Positions 63,814 through 64,000 of a stretch of 64,000 bases of DNA are shown here, piece after piece (the stretch's first letter is position 1; every line of letters starts with the position of its first letter). Location of the stretch: the NCBI GenBank assembly GCA_001801485.1, contig MGXV01000040.1, positions 77,723 to 141,722 on the forward strand. Reading direction: 5' to 3'. The stretch comes from Gammaproteobacteria bacterium RIFCSPHIGHO2_12_FULL_37_14. GTDB taxonomy: Bacteria > Pseudomonadota > Gammaproteobacteria > DSM-16500. The notes beneath the pieces are model-generated. The model saw only the letters and a list, made by a program, of their open reading frames with translations, was not told the DNA's origin and ran no database searches. The position numbers and the translations under genes are program-made.

Positions 63814-64000
63814 ATGAAAACTACTAAAGTATTTAAATCTGGAAATTCACAGGCAGTAAGACTCCCAAAAGAGTTCCAGTTAAATGGTGAGGAAGTAGAA
63901 ATATTTAAAAGAAATGGCGATGTCGTTATTCGTGAAATACCTAAAAATTTAACAAGGGCTTTCGAATTACTTACGCAACTACCAAATGACTTTTTTGCGG
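63814..64000 (+). CDS. vapB: VapB-type antitoxin, 3' end outside the window
   Basis: The first 62 residues are visible. It begins MKTTKVFKSGNSQAVRLPKE, the SpoVT/AbrB (swapped-hairpin) DNA-binding domain characteristic of VapB antitoxins. The C-terminal toxin-binding part starts near residue 50. A PIN-domain toxin gene (vapC) is expected just beyond the window. An inverted repeat upstream probably binds the VapB/VapBC complex. Confidence 0.85.
   Translation, partial: MKTTKVFKSGNSQAVRLPKEFQLNGEEVEIFKRNGDVVIREIPKNLTRAFELLTQLPNDFFA

Overview
The window is AT-rich chromosomal DNA of a gammaproteobacterium. Gene content (Tat/bc1/cytochrome oxidase modules, FabV, TPR-methyltransferase, many small secreted orphans, an F-box-like protein and large soluble orphans without signal peptides) fits a host-associated member of the Legionellales/Coxiellales. 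The order-level placement is inference from gene content and style, not from a marker-gene comparison. No rRNA, tRNA, CRISPR array, insertion sequence or prophage was recognised. Both ends cut through genes.

Layout. (1) 1-6.5 kb: polytopic membrane proteins of the GT-C/envelope-sugar type, a small secreted protein and metK. (2) 6.5-16.2 kb: a sulfatase/phosphoethanolamine-transferase-like membrane protein, then tkt-gap-punA-deoC-MFS-deoB. Together these could import nucleosides, release the pentose phosphate and pass it into the pentose phosphate pathway and glycolysis. (3) 16.2-19.5 kb: folE-hit, ppa with a strong terminator, an array of small hairpins and psd. (4) 19.4-26.9 kb: cytochrome oxidase assembly genes (sco, ctaB, ctaA, surf1) on the minus strand and, divergently, a DUF2909 gene, tatABC and petABC; the Rieske protein carries a twin-arginine signal, which explains the tat-pet linkage. 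(5) 27-39.3 kb: an accessory stretch with a FUSC remnant and a FUSC-like gene, a 666-residue repeat protein, a three-repeat glycine-rich putative barrel protein, cfa, a divergent EPSP-synthase paralogue, a TPR-methyltransferase, a GIN-domain lipoprotein and sppA. (6) 39.4-45.2 kb: coxB (fused to two cytochrome c domains), coxA, ctaG, coxC and a sulfurtransferase. (7) 45.2-47.5 kb: two orphan soluble proteins, one with an F-box-like N-terminus. (8) 47.5-55.1 kb: typA, kdsB, a minimal lasso-peptide-like locus (a 52-residue precursor abutting a McjC-type cyclase, with no leader peptidase or RRE gene), a KimA-like transporter and a 38-residue lysine-rich histone-like protein. (9) 55.5-64 kb: fabV, envelope proteins, a dehydratase, an AI-2E family transporter, an NlpC/P60-like hydrolase, small secreted orphans and the start of a vapB antitoxin gene.

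The strongest candidate for an undescribed system is the orphan lasso precursor/cyclase pair at 50.4-52.4 kb. Next come the F-box-like protein, the doubled cytochrome c tail of CoxB, the EPSP-synthase paralogue that has lost family signature loops, and the repeat proteins between 28.6 and 32.6 kb. Several short proteins (TatA, lasso precursor, histone-like protein, a 51-residue basic protein) were found by reading the sequence directly.
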